Shown: piece by piece, positions 1 to 6,346 of the stretch
How positions within the stretch are numbered: the stretch's first letter is position 1
How the letters are laid out: each line of letters opens with the position of its first letter
Assembly (NCBI GenBank): GCA_038230975.1
Contig: JBBRMF010000088.1
Span: forward strand, 1 to 18,079
Reading direction: 5' to 3'
DNA from: JANXVV01 sp038230975
GTDB lineage: Bacteria > Planctomycetota > Phycisphaerae > Tepidisphaerales > Tepidisphaeraceae
Length of the DNA: 18,079 nucleotides
Program-made: the position numbers and the translations under genes
The notes under the pieces: model-generated
Told to the model about the DNA's origin: nothing
Seen by the model: the letters and a program-made list of their open reading frames with translations, nothing else
Database searches by the model: none

Positions 1-210
1 AAGAACGAAGCCGAAGCCAAAGGCGCAAAGCTGATGATCGACGCCTTTGGAACGCCACAAAGCTATAACTTGTATATTTTCGCGAAGAGCTTCGAGCCCA
101 AAGACTTGAGATTGATCTTCGCCGGACCCGGCACCCTGTGGACCGATCTCAAAAGCTTCGAGCAAGTCGGTGCCACTAAATTGATCGAATCGACGCAGGA
201 CAAAAAATAA
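1..210 (+). CDS. C-terminal fragment, possibly an SPFH/band-7 family protein
   Basis: The frame is open from the first base and ends at TAA 208–210, giving the last 69 residues of a protein that begins outside the window. The visible part starts with a charged EAEAKG stretch, followed by a segment containing DAFGTPQSYNLYIFA and then IFAGPGTLWTDLK, and it ends in lysines. An Ala/Glu-rich helix followed by a 'DAFG-x-x-x-x-Y-x-L-Y' segment and a 'GTLWTDL' tail resembles, from memory, the C-termini of SPFH/band-7 (flotillin/stomatin-like) membrane-scaffold proteins. The SPFH domain itself is not visible, so the family is a guess, whereas the coding call is firm. It converges on the TetR gene, with the REP-like hairpin in the gap. 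Confidence 0.55.
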   Translation, partial: KNEAEAKGAKLMIDAFGTPQSYNLYIFAKSFEPKDLRLIFAGPGTLWTDLKSFEQVGATKLIESTQDKK

Positions 211-221
211 ATTGAATCCGT

Positions 222-265
222 CCCCTCCCTCCATGTACTCATGGGGGGAGGGTTAGGGTGAGGGG
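222..265. repeat. REP-like hairpin with GGGTTAGGGTGAGGGG tail
   Basis: Bases 223–235 pair with 240–252 to form a 13-bp stem (one G·U pair) with a four-base loop TACT. A GGGTTAGGGTGAGGGG tail follows directly. Elements combining a C/G-rich hairpin with a 'TTAGGGTGAGGG' tail recur as dispersed intergenic repeats in many bacterial genomes (recalled, not searched). It lies between two convergent genes, a typical place for such repeats, and could also stop transcription from either side. There is no T-tract, so classical Rho-independent termination is doubtful. Confidence 0.6.
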
Positions 266-319
266 CGGCACGATCCGTCAAAAAGGTTTACCTGCCACCC
301 CAACCGAAACCGCTCTAAG

Positions 320-904
320 CTATTTCCTCAGCCCCCGCAGAATAAACTCAATCGCCTCGGCAATCAGCGAATCATCAAACTTCGACAGGTTCAATGAAAC
401 CATTGCATACCCGATGCCGATATTGATCAACTGCCAGGCCGGCACGCGCGGGTCCATATCGCTGATGAAAATGCCGACTTTTTGACCTTCGCTGACCACG
501 CCAACAAAAAACTCTTCAATCTGCGCATAATGTTCCTTCATCACCTTCAGCACCTTCGGATCACGGCTGGTCGATAGCGCGCCGTGAATCACATGATACG
601 CATCGGCTAATTTCTGAATGTGACCCGGGAACTGCGCCGCCACCCGACGAATCCGCTCCTCCGGGTCCGTCACGCTGGCAATGAGGTCATTCCAATGCTT
701 CATCGTTTGTTCGCTCATGGCGCGCACGATGGCAACGAACAATTCCTGCTTGCTTTTAAAATGGCGATAGAGGATCGGCTCGGTAATTCCCGCCGCATCC
801 GCGATGGCCGCCGTCGTCGTGGCTTCATAGCCGTTCCTGGCGAACAGCTTTGTCGCCACTGCCATCAATTGCTCGCGTCGTTGGGGGGCTTTGAGTCGCG
901 CCAT
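320..904 (-). CDS. TetR/AcrR family transcriptional regulator
   Basis: The 194-residue product has the usual TetR layout. An N-terminal helix-turn-helix occupies about residues 10–56, with the conserved run ATKLFARNGYEATT, then IADAAGI, then ILYRHFKSKQELF. A helical, variable ligand/dimer domain fills the rest. The length is normal for the family. ATG 904 is used; no Shine-Dalgarno sequence is obvious upstream. Regulators of this type are dimeric repressors released from DNA by a small ligand; nothing here identifies the ligand. It is divergent from trpS with only 68 bp between, so it may bind in that gap, but trpS is not a typical TetR target and the real target may be the gene itself or a distant one. 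Confidence 0.9.
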   Translation of the reverse strand: MARLKAPQRREQLMAVATKLFARNGYEATTTAAIADAAGITEPILYRHFKSKQELFVAIVRAMSEQTMKHWNDLIASVTDPEERIRRVAAQFPGHIQKLADAYHVIHGALSTSRDPKVLKVMKEHYAQIEEFFVGVVSEGQKVGIFISDMDPRVPAWQLINIGIGYAMVSLNLSKFDDSLIAEAIEFILRGLRK

Positions 905-972
905 GCAGCATAAAATATCGGGGATCGACGTTGGATGATAGGTGACCCCAGACTTGGTATAACTCCCCGCCT
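905..972. promoter_or_regulatory. Divergent intergenic region between the TetR gene and trpS
   Basis: This 68-bp gap must hold the promoters of both divergent genes unless they start further inside. A TATAAC-like box lies near 958–963 on the + strand, but I find no −35 at a good distance, and no clear inverted repeat of the kind TetR dimers bind. No Shine-Dalgarno sequence precedes either start. The call rests on gene orientation alone. Confidence 0.35.
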
Positions 973-2070
973 ATGACTTCCGCACCCCAACAGCGCCTTC
1001 TCACCGGTGACACTCCCACCGGCAAACTCCATCTCGGTCATTTCGTCGGCAGCGTCGAAAATCGGCTGGCGATGCAAAACCAATATGACTGCTACTTTAT
1101 CATCGCCAACAAACACGCCTTCACCACGCGTGCCGACCGGCCGGCTGACATCCGTCAAAGCGTGCTCGACATCGCCACGGATTATCTCGCCGCCGGAATC
1201 GACCCGGCCAAAAGCCATATGTTCATCCAAAGCGAAGTCCCCGCGATCGATGAACTGACATTTTTCTTCGCCATGCTCATTCCGTTCAATCGCGTGATGC
1301 GCAATCCAACGCTTGCCCAGGAAATCAAAGATAAGGATCTCGGCGACAAATACCCCTTCGGGTTTCCGATGTACGCCGTCGGGCAGTGCGCCGATATTCT
1401 GGCGTTCCGCCCGGCAATCGTTCCCGTCGGTGAAGATCAAATCCCCCACTTGGAATTGACCCGCGAAGTGGCCCGGAAATTCAATCAACTTTACTGCGGG
1501 GTCAATTCAAACACTGAAGACAAAGACAATGTTAAAAACGGTGGACTCTTCCCGATCATCGAACCCAAAGTCGGTCGCATTCGCCGACTGGTCGGCACCG
1601 GAGCCCCTGGGCCCAGCGGTGAACTATTGAAAATGAGCAAGTCTCTGAATAACGCCATCTTCCTTTCGGATGACGCCGACACCGTGCAGAAAAAAGTGAT
1701 GCAGATGTACACCGATCCCAAACGACTGCGCGTGTCCGATCCCGGTGAAACCGATGTAAACAAAAATCCGCTGTGGGCTTTTCATGAGGCATTCAATTCA
1801 GATACCGCCTGGGTTGCCGAACAACGCGAAGCCTACCAGAACGGCAAGGTTGGCGACGTGGTCATCAAGCGCAAGCTGGTCGAGATATTAAACACCCTGA
1901 TCGAACCGATCCGCGCTCGCCGTAAGCATTTCGAGGAACGACCGGACGATGTCATGGATGCTCTTAAGCAGGGTACGGCCAAAGCGATCGAGACATCTGA
2001 AGAGACCTTGTATCTGGCGAAAAAAGCGATGAAGCAGGATTATTTCACGAGATCCGTTTTCTTGAAATAA
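973..2070 (+). CDS. trpS: Tryptophanyl-tRNA synthetase
   Basis: A class I aminoacyl-tRNA synthetase that charges tRNA-Trp with tryptophan in the cytoplasm, using ATP. The HIGH-type motif is TGKLHLGHF (HLGH at 20–23). The tryptophan-site segment contains VPVGEDQ followed by HLELTR. The KMSKS loop is exact at residues 220–224. The C-terminal helical part matches bacterial TrpRS, and 365 residues is slightly above the common ~330–350. ATG 973 is preceded by a pyrimidine-rich stretch and no Shine-Dalgarno sequence; the motif GDTPTGKLHLGH starts at the expected distance from the N-terminus, which supports this start. The phosphodiesterase gene follows after 43 bp and may be cotranscribed. Confidence 0.97.
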   Translation: MTSAPQQRLLTGDTPTGKLHLGHFVGSVENRLAMQNQYDCYFIIANKHAFTTRADRPADIRQSVLDIATDYLAAGIDPAKSHMFIQSEVPAIDELTFFFAMLIPFNRVMRNPTLAQEIKDKDLGDKYPFGFPMYAVGQCADILAFRPAIVPVGEDQIPHLELTREVARKFNQLYCGVNSNTEDKDNVKNGGLFPIIEPKVGRIRRLVGTGAPGPSGELLKMSKSLNNAIFLSDDADTVQKKVMQMYTDPKRLRVSDPGETDVNKNPLWAFHEAFNSDTAWVAEQREAYQNGKVGDVVIKRKLVEILNTLIEPIRARRKHFEERPDDVMDALKQGTAKAIETSEETLYLAKKAMKQDYFTRSVFLK

Positions 2071-2102
2071 ATGAACGCTCGTCCAAACCCGTTGAATTTT
2101 TC

Positions 2103-2106
2103 GGAG
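2103..2106 (+). promoter_or_regulatory. Ribosome binding site deciding the start of the phosphodiesterase gene
   Basis: GGAG at 2103–2106 is only one base from the first ATG (2108) but seven bases from the in-frame ATG at 2114. The spacing therefore favours 2114 as the true start. Confidence 0.5.
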
Positions 2107-2113
2107 CATGGCG

Positions 2114-2932
2114 ATGCGATTATTGACGCTGATCTCGTGCCTCTGCCTGCTGGTATGCCAGTTTGCGTTGGGAGAGGCACCGGCGACCCAGCCGATTCCG
2201 CTCATTCACGTTCATGCCCACAATGACTATGAACACCAGCGCCCCTTCTTCGACGCGATCGAGCGCGGCTTCTGCAGTGTGGAAGCCGACATCCATCTTG
2301 TCGACGGCAAATTACTCGTCGCCCATGACCGCAAGCAGGTCAAACCCGATCGCACGCTGCAAGCCCTCTACCTCGATCCATTTCAAGCGCGCGTCAAAAT
2401 AAACGGCGGTCGTGTTTTCCGCAGCGGTCCTACTATCGTTTTATTGATCGATGTGAAAGCGGATGCCAACGCAACGTACGCCGTTCTGAAATCAGTGCTG
2501 AAAGAATATGAACCGATGCTCACGACGTGGCAGAACAATGAACGCCGGGAAGGAGCCGTCACGGTCATTGTCACCGGCGATCGCAATCGGGAATTAATTG
2601 CCGCCGACAACCCACGGCTGGCCGCCTGCGACGGAATGATCGGCGACCTGGACATGAACCCATCACCCGAACTCGTCCCCTGGATCAGCGAACCCTGGGC
2701 CAAATTTTTCCGATGGAGCGGCCAAGGCGAAATGCCTGAAAAAGAAAAGCAGACCCTGCGCGCGCTCGTCGCCAAGACTCACGCACAGCACCGGCAGCTT
2801 CGTTTCTGGGGTGCCCCCGACAACATCGCGACATGGACCGAACTCCGCGCCGCCGACGTGGATCTGATCAATACCGACCATCTTGCCGGTGCGCAGGAAT
2901 TTCTTTTGAAGACCGAAAAACCCAAACCGTAA
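2114..2932 (+). CDS. Exported PI-PLC/GDPD-like phosphodiesterase (AIM6-like)
   Basis: The 272-residue product (274 from ATG 2108) begins with a basic–hydrophobic signal peptide (MRLLTLISCLCLLVCQFALG), so it is probably exported. Its cysteines lie inside the hydrophobic core, not in a clear lipobox. The mature part opens with IHVHAHNDYEHQRP, then SVEADIHLVDGKLLVAHD, then TLQALYLDP. This pattern of HND, E-x-D and HD is that of the PI-PLC-like/glycerophosphodiester phosphodiesterase TIM barrel, and is closest to the AIM6-like subgroup. LLIDVKAD is a likely further metal/active-site strand. The family cleaves phosphodiesters using an acid–base histidine pair and often a divalent metal; the substrate here is unknown. 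Its stop codon directly abuts the stop of the convergent exonuclease gene. Confidence 0.85.
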   Translation: MRLLTLISCLCLLVCQFALGEAPATQPIPLIHVHAHNDYEHQRPFFDAIERGFCSVEADIHLVDGKLLVAHDRKQVKPDRTLQALYLDPFQARVKINGGRVFRSGPTIVLLIDVKADANATYAVLKSVLKEYEPMLTTWQNNERREGAVTVIVTGDRNRELIAADNPRLAACDGMIGDLDMNPSPELVPWISEPWAKFFRWSGQGEMPEKEKQTLRALVAKTHAQHRQLRFWGAPDNIATWTELRAADVDLINTDHLAGAQEFLLKTEKPKP

Positions 2933-3499
2933 TCAACCCTTCGGCTGCTTTGCTGGCCGCTCCGCCAGCATATTGCAGAACAACGCTCCCTGTCCTATCG
3001 CGTCATCCAGCGCCACATGCGTGTGCGGCGTTTCATCAAACCAGCGCTTCGGCATATTCCGCTTCGTCGAATCCCGATACTCGGTCCCCAGCAATGCCAT
3101 CGCAAAAGTTTTCATATCCAGAGCCGAATGCGAAAACGGGCTCTCCCCCGCAAATCGAATCAGATACCAATACACAAACATGAAATCGAACCCCGCCGGA
3201 TACGCCACAAACACCGGCTTGCCCGGCAGCGACTTGATCCACTTTACATAAGCCGGCATCGCTTCCGCCGGGTCACGCAAATCCTTTCGGCAAGCCTCCC
3301 ACGCCTCCGGCTGAGTCTTCCACCATTCCATCGTCTTTTGATCCCCCACCGCGCCCGGCAGCGTTTCCAAGTTGGCGGAAAACGTGCCGACCAGTTTCTT
3401 ATCCGCCGTAAACGCCGCCGACGCAAAACTGAGCATCGAGTTCGGACCGGGGATCGGACCATCGGATTCGATATCAGTGCTGATGTAGATTTCGGTCAT
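2933..3499 (-). CDS. DEDDh-family 3'-5' exonuclease
   Basis: From ATG 3499 the product is 188 residues. The DEDDh catalytic set is visible: D9 and E11 in TDIESDG, D105 in PAGFDFMFVYW, and H161/D166 in HVALDDA. These residues bind two metal ions for 3'-5' removal of nucleotides from DNA or RNA. The protein is short and made of the exonuclease domain only, with no polymerase or helicase fused. The frame is open upstream to 3580, but that extension would overlap the nucleotidyltransferase gene and lies before the first β-strand, so 3499 is preferred. It sits 11 bp after the nucleotidyltransferase stop, so the two are probably cotranscribed. Substrate (RNA, DNA or small oligonucleotides) cannot be told from sequence. 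Confidence 0.82.
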   Translation of the reverse strand: MTEIYISTDIESDGPIPGPNSMLSFASAAFTADKKLVGTFSANLETLPGAVGDQKTMEWWKTQPEAWEACRKDLRDPAEAMPAYVKWIKSLPGKPVFVAYPAGFDFMFVYWYLIRFAGESPFSHSALDMKTFAMALLGTEYRDSTKRNMPKRWFDETPHTHVALDDAIGQGALFCNMLAERPAKQPKG

Positions 3500-3510
3500 C
3501 GTTTTTTTAC

Positions 3511-4080
3511 CTAGACGATTGGTTTCGCTTCGCGAAGGAGACGTTCCCAATACTGATCTAACGCGAGTTTGCGAATCCAACCTTCGATATAAGCCACGTC
3601 AAGGATCTTAAATTGAAGTTCGTAAACGGCCTTCACGTCGCCAAACTGCTTTTCACTTCCCCCGGACAATTCGGCCCAACGAAGTTTTTGAATAATGGTG
3701 TCTTCAGGACGAGAGGCGTACGCTTGCACGCCCGCAAGCTCCCACTGAATACGCCGCCGAAAACACTCTTGATCGAATGGATGTTTCTGCAATATCCAGA
3801 AATCAACTTTATCACCGCTCGTAATATCCAGCAGATTGAACATGTCGCGACGAGCGATCGCTTCAAGGACAGCAAATTCATCGAGATAATAATCGGGCGG
3901 CGGGAACGCCTTCACTATTTCCTTCGCAGCTGCTGGTGTAATTTCCACCACCAGATCAATGTCATGTGTCGCCCGCGGCTGGCCCTGACTGCTCGACACC
4001 ACCGAACCGGTCACCATGTATTCGACGCGGTTTGCCTCCAACAAATCAACGACGCGTCTCAATAATTCTGATTGTGACAT
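3511..4080 (-). CDS. Nucleotidyltransferase-fold protein (MNT/DUF6036/AbiEii-like)
   Basis: The 189-residue product carries the Pol-β-type nucleotidyltransferase signature: VTGSVVSSSQGQPRATHDID supplies the G-S and the D-x-D (D40, D42), and KVDFWI supplies the third acidic residue (D93). The later EDTIIQKLRW segment is typical of the helical part of stand-alone NTases often paired with small antitoxin-like partners. Such proteins transfer NMP to proteins or tRNA, and several act in toxin–antitoxin pairs; which applies here is unknown. AGGGG about nine bases upstream serves as ribosome binding site. Its first 22 bases overlap the end of the 71-residue gene in another frame, so translation is probably coupled. 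The exonuclease follows. Confidence 0.8.
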   Translation of the reverse strand: MSQSELLRRVVDLLEANRVEYMVTGSVVSSSQGQPRATHDIDLVVEITPAAAKEIVKAFPPPDYYLDEFAVLEAIARRDMFNLLDITSGDKVDFWILQKHPFDQECFRRRIQWELAGVQAYASRPEDTIIQKLRWAELSGGSEKQFGDVKAVYELQFKILDVAYIEGWIRKLALDQYWERLLREAKPIV

Positions 4081-4274
4081 TTTTCGAGCCCCTGCAAAAA
4101 AAGCTGATGCAGTTCCGCTTCTGAGACGTCTGGAAATCGTCGGCGAAGACCTTCTCGAAATAACTCCTTGGTCATATCAGAAAGTTCAAACGCTTTGGCC
4201 GCGCGATCTGACGGCGACATTCGGCTAATCGCCATCAGATATGCTTGATGATTGGGACGAAGTTTGAGGTTCAC
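4059..4274 (-). CDS. Small helical protein paired with the nucleotidyltransferase, antitoxin-like
   Basis: A 71-residue charged protein with a GTG start at 4274 and AGGA seven bases upstream. Alternative ATG starts at 4235 and 4220 would give 58 or 53 residues. The core (SPSDRAAKAFELSDMTKELF, then REGLRRRFPDVSEAELHQLF) is predicted to be two amphipathic helices, and it ends in CHNQNY. It resembles, from memory, the short proteins annotated as Rv0078B-related antitoxins that precede nucleotidyltransferase genes; I could not check this. The 22-bp overlap with the NTase gene, whose first codons encode CHNQNY in this frame, argues for a functional pair. Gene call is good; the antitoxin role is inference. 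Confidence 0.65.
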   Translation of the reverse strand: MNLKLRPNHQAYLMAISRMSPSDRAAKAFELSDMTKELFREGLRRRFPDVSEAELHQLFLQGLEKCHNQNY

Positions 4275-4331
4275 TCCTCTATCCTACTCCGCGAACCGCC
4301 ACGATTAAAATGTTAAATCCACGCTATCCAT

Positions 4332-4628
4332 CTAAGAAATCTCGCGCGGCGTCGCAGCTTGACGGATTTCTTCAAGAAACTCATCGAAGCCTTTGAAGTC
4401 TTCCGCGGAAAAAGTCCCCCTCAAATCCTCGAAAGACCGGACTGAATACCCGTACTCGACAGCGAGCTCGTCCAAAGAGTGCGACTGCCAGAATTGTCGT
4501 CCGGACTCTTGCGTCAAGTCAGATTGCTCCACGACGGTGATTTCAACGTCTTGGCCGATCATCGCGCGAAGCTCCGGTAGATGCAGAGTGTCGGAGTCGA
4601 GATGTTTGCGAATGCGGATGGTACTCAT
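4332..4628 (-). CDS. Antitoxin-like small protein without an adjacent toxin
   Basis: A 98-residue acidic protein. ATG 4628 has GGAG five bases upstream. The N-terminus RIRKHLDSDTLHLPEL with MIGQDVEITVVEQ resembles the short strand-rich N-termini of antitoxins normally found just before PIN-domain (VapC) toxins. The middle has SLDELAVEYG and the C-terminus FDEFLEEIR. No PIN domain follows; instead there are 57 bases and then the 71-residue gene. It is either an orphan antitoxin, part of the downstream nucleotidyltransferase block, or a non-TA protein of similar shape. The coding call is supported by start, RBS and composition; the function is uncertain. Confidence 0.6.
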   Translation of the reverse strand: MSTIRIRKHLDSDTLHLPELRAMIGQDVEITVVEQSDLTQESGRQFWQSHSLDELAVEYGYSVRSFEDLRGTFSAEDFKGFDEFLEEIRQAATPREIS

Positions 4629-4685
4629 GATCGCTCCACAACGCTTAAGGCTTTATCACCGAACCGCGCAGAACTAAAAACGTGT

Positions 4686-4701
4686 GAGGATTAAAATCCT
4701 C
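4686..4701 (-). terminator. Possible terminator after the small membrane protein gene
   Basis: GAGGATT (4686–4692) and AATCCTC (4695–4701) are perfect inverted arms that include the stop codon of the membrane protein gene. On the − strand a run of five T's follows about five bases after the stem. The stem is short and only moderately GC-rich, so termination would be weak. Confidence 0.35.
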
Positions 4702-5026
4702 CTTGCCCGGAATCATTTAAAATCCGCAATATTAAAATCGTAACCACCACAACGCCCATGGAAACGAGGATCACCGTGCCGGGAGGCAATGGAAGCGGAT
4801 CAATCCGCCGCATGCGTGCGACCATGGCTCCCATTGCAGTACAGAGCAATACAATTCCCAAAAGCAGGAACGGGCCCCAGATTAAAAAAGTGAACAAGGA
4901 ATTGTGTCCGGGAAAAATAAACAATCCAGCGATTGAACATGAGGCGATATTCCCCCACGCGAGCCCGCGAATCCATGTGTAGTCGTCTGGCTCTGGGAGC
5001 GACCTAGATTCATGGCGATAGCGCAT
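4691..5026 (-). CDS. Small three-helix membrane protein, unknown function
   Basis: A 111-residue protein with three hydrophobic segments at roughly residues 25–43, 46–70 and 82–101, and a basic loop (ARMRRID) between the second and third. I do not recognise a family. Its start is seven bases after the stop of the siroheme-decarboxylase-like gene, and its ribosome binding site (GGAG) lies at the end of that coding sequence, so the two are cotranscribed and probably coupled. A role next to heme metabolism is possible but rests on position only. Confidence 0.6.
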   Translation of the reverse strand: MRYRHESRSLPEPDDYTWIRGLAWGNIASCSIAGLFIFPGHNSLFTFLIWGPFLLLGIVLLCTAMGAMVARMRRIDPLPLPPGTVILVSMGVVVVTILILRILNDSGQGGF

Positions 5027-5033
5027 AAAGTTC

Positions 5034-6164
5034 TCACTCCCTCATCCCATCCCCATCCACTCCCACGCTCTTACACCACTCCCGATACGCCATCGGCGAG
5101 ATCTCACTCGGTTTGATTTCACTCCGCCCGCCCCAAAACACATTGGTATACGAGACCGGGATACCAATGCTCTCCAGATGTTCGTCAATCGCTTTCTTAT
5201 GCGCGAGGACGACGGCTTTGTCCGTCCCGTGGGCGACGCCCATGACGTTGACATTATAAAACTCCGGGCCCCCTTCGCGCCAGTAGGCGTGGGTCATGAT
5301 ATGGAACCGTCCCACTTCACGCCCCGCGTCAATCTCACGGCCTTTGGGAACCGCCCAATGGAACAACGCATTGAACTTGGTCACGCGTTCGCCGCTGGCG
5401 TTCGGTTTGACGTGTTCCAGGAACGTAGAGAACCGACCGATCACCCCGCGCGCGTTCAAGCCCGCTGCAACTTCCAAGAACGTGCTCAACGGCACACCGG
5501 CTTCGGTGGCGCGATCCTGCCAGAGATTGGGCTTGAGTTCTTCCGGTCCAAATTCCCGCTTCAAAGACATGAGCACTTTCCATTCAAGGTTGCTCAGTTC
5601 CACGATTTGCGTATCCATCACTTCGGCCAATTCATCCGACTTGCTGCCCGGCTCCATACCACGTCGGCGAACGTGACCGACGCCCAGCGCAAACAGTCGA
5701 TTCGCCGGCATCAGCAGAAAGCTTGTCGCGCCGGTTTGTTTGAGCAGAAATTCGCAGTGCTTCGCCATCGAGTAGCCCTGCGGCACTTTCAGAGTCGTCC
5801 ACAGTCGATACTTCGTTCCCGTGATTCCCGCATCCGTCGAGCGAATCACGACGTGTCCGCTGAACGGATCTTTCTGAAACATGTAATCGAATGCGGCAGC
5901 GAGTTTCTCCTCCGGTACTTGCCAGGCGACGAGCGAGCCCCTCGCCAGATTCGTCGCCATCAGCGTTTGGCGGACGCGGCGGATCGTGCCGGCGCGAACC
6001 ATGGCAGCGATTCGCGCGGTGACCACCGGAAGCTCCACACCACTCAATTTGGCAATTTCCGCCAATGGGTCCGGAAGGAAACCCTGTATTTTGTCTTCTG
6101 ACACGCTCAGGATTTTGGCGTTGATTGGATCGCTGATTTCAACGGGAATGATGGCAGTGGTCAT
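5034..6164 (-). CDS. Two-repeat AsnC/Lrp-like protein of the siroheme decarboxylase (AhbA–AhbB/NirDL) type
   Basis: From ATG 6164 the product is 376 residues and contains the same module twice: an AsnC-type winged helix (about 15–65 and 190–245), each followed by a ferredoxin-like α/β domain. The second domain has RFHIMTHAYWREGGPEFYNV, corresponding to the 'H-x-Y-x-R … YN' site of siroheme decarboxylases; the first has SGHVVIRS and TKYRLWTTLKVP, ending in PANRLFALG. Siroheme decarboxylase converts siroheme to didecarboxysiroheme, for heme by the siroheme route or for heme d1. A fused AhbA–AhbB arrangement is consistent with the length. Upstream in-frame starts exist at 6248 (ATG) and 6269 (TTG), but the conserved part begins near residue 12 of the shorter form and leaving 6165–6270 as leader keeps room for a promoter after the hairpin. 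A regulator is an alternative. Confidence 0.65.
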   Translation of the reverse strand: MTTAIIPVEISDPINAKILSVSEDKIQGFLPDPLAEIAKLSGVELPVVTARIAAMVRAGTIRRVRQTLMATNLARGSLVAWQVPEEKLAAAFDYMFQKDPFSGHVVIRSTDAGITGTKYRLWTTLKVPQGYSMAKHCEFLLKQTGATSFLLMPANRLFALGVGHVRRRGMEPGSKSDELAEVMDTQIVELSNLEWKVLMSLKREFGPEELKPNLWQDRATEAGVPLSTFLEVAAGLNARGVIGRFSTFLEHVKPNASGERVTKFNALFHWAVPKGREIDAGREVGRFHIMTHAYWREGGPEFYNVNVMGVAHGTDKAVVLAHKKAIDEHLESIGIPVSYTNVFWGGRSEIKPSEISPMAYREWCKSVGVDGDGMRE

Positions 6165-6270
6165 ATCGTAATAGGCCGCGGTAAAAGTTTGCGGTGTTAC
6201 GATTGTAACCGCGAAAGGCGGTGTTGTCCCCTTCAGACGCAACGACATTGGCGGTTCTCGCAAACGCAAA

Positions 6271-6316
6271 TCGGCCCGGTATCGAATGTGTAGTCACACA
6301 TTCGATACCGAGCCGA
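6271..6316 (-). terminator. Strong 21-bp hairpin after the pilin gene
   Basis: Bases 6271–6291 and 6296–6316 form a 21-bp stem with a single C·A mismatch and a four-base loop. On the − strand the stem is followed by TTTGCGTTTG. It lies 30 bases past the stop codon of the last gene of the pilus operon, so it is well placed to end that transcript and insulate the siroheme-decarboxylase-like gene. The interrupted T-run is imperfect for a textbook intrinsic terminator; it could also protect the pilin mRNA 3' end. Confidence 0.65.
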
Positions 6317-6346
6317 AGGAAGAGATTTCGCTAGACCGTGTAAAGA

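Noticed and set aside
865..1488. A 207-codon open frame on the − strand
   Set aside because: Antisense to trpS, which is certain from its HIGH and KMSKS motifs, and overlapping the TetR start.
973..2070. Regulation of trpS by the neighbouring TetR protein or by a T-box
   Set aside because: Only 68 bases separate the genes, with no T-box-like leader and no clear TetR palindrome, so there is nothing in the sequence to support it.
3500..3580. N-terminal extension of the exonuclease to 3580
   Set aside because: It would overlap the nucleotidyltransferase gene by 70 bases and adds an unconserved basic tail before the first β-strand; ATG 3499 fits the family better.
5178..6101. A 307-codon open frame on the + strand
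   Set aside because: It lies fully antisense to the conserved siroheme-decarboxylase-like gene; the product is rich in Arg/His/Gln with no family resemblance, as expected for a mirror frame in GC-rich DNA.
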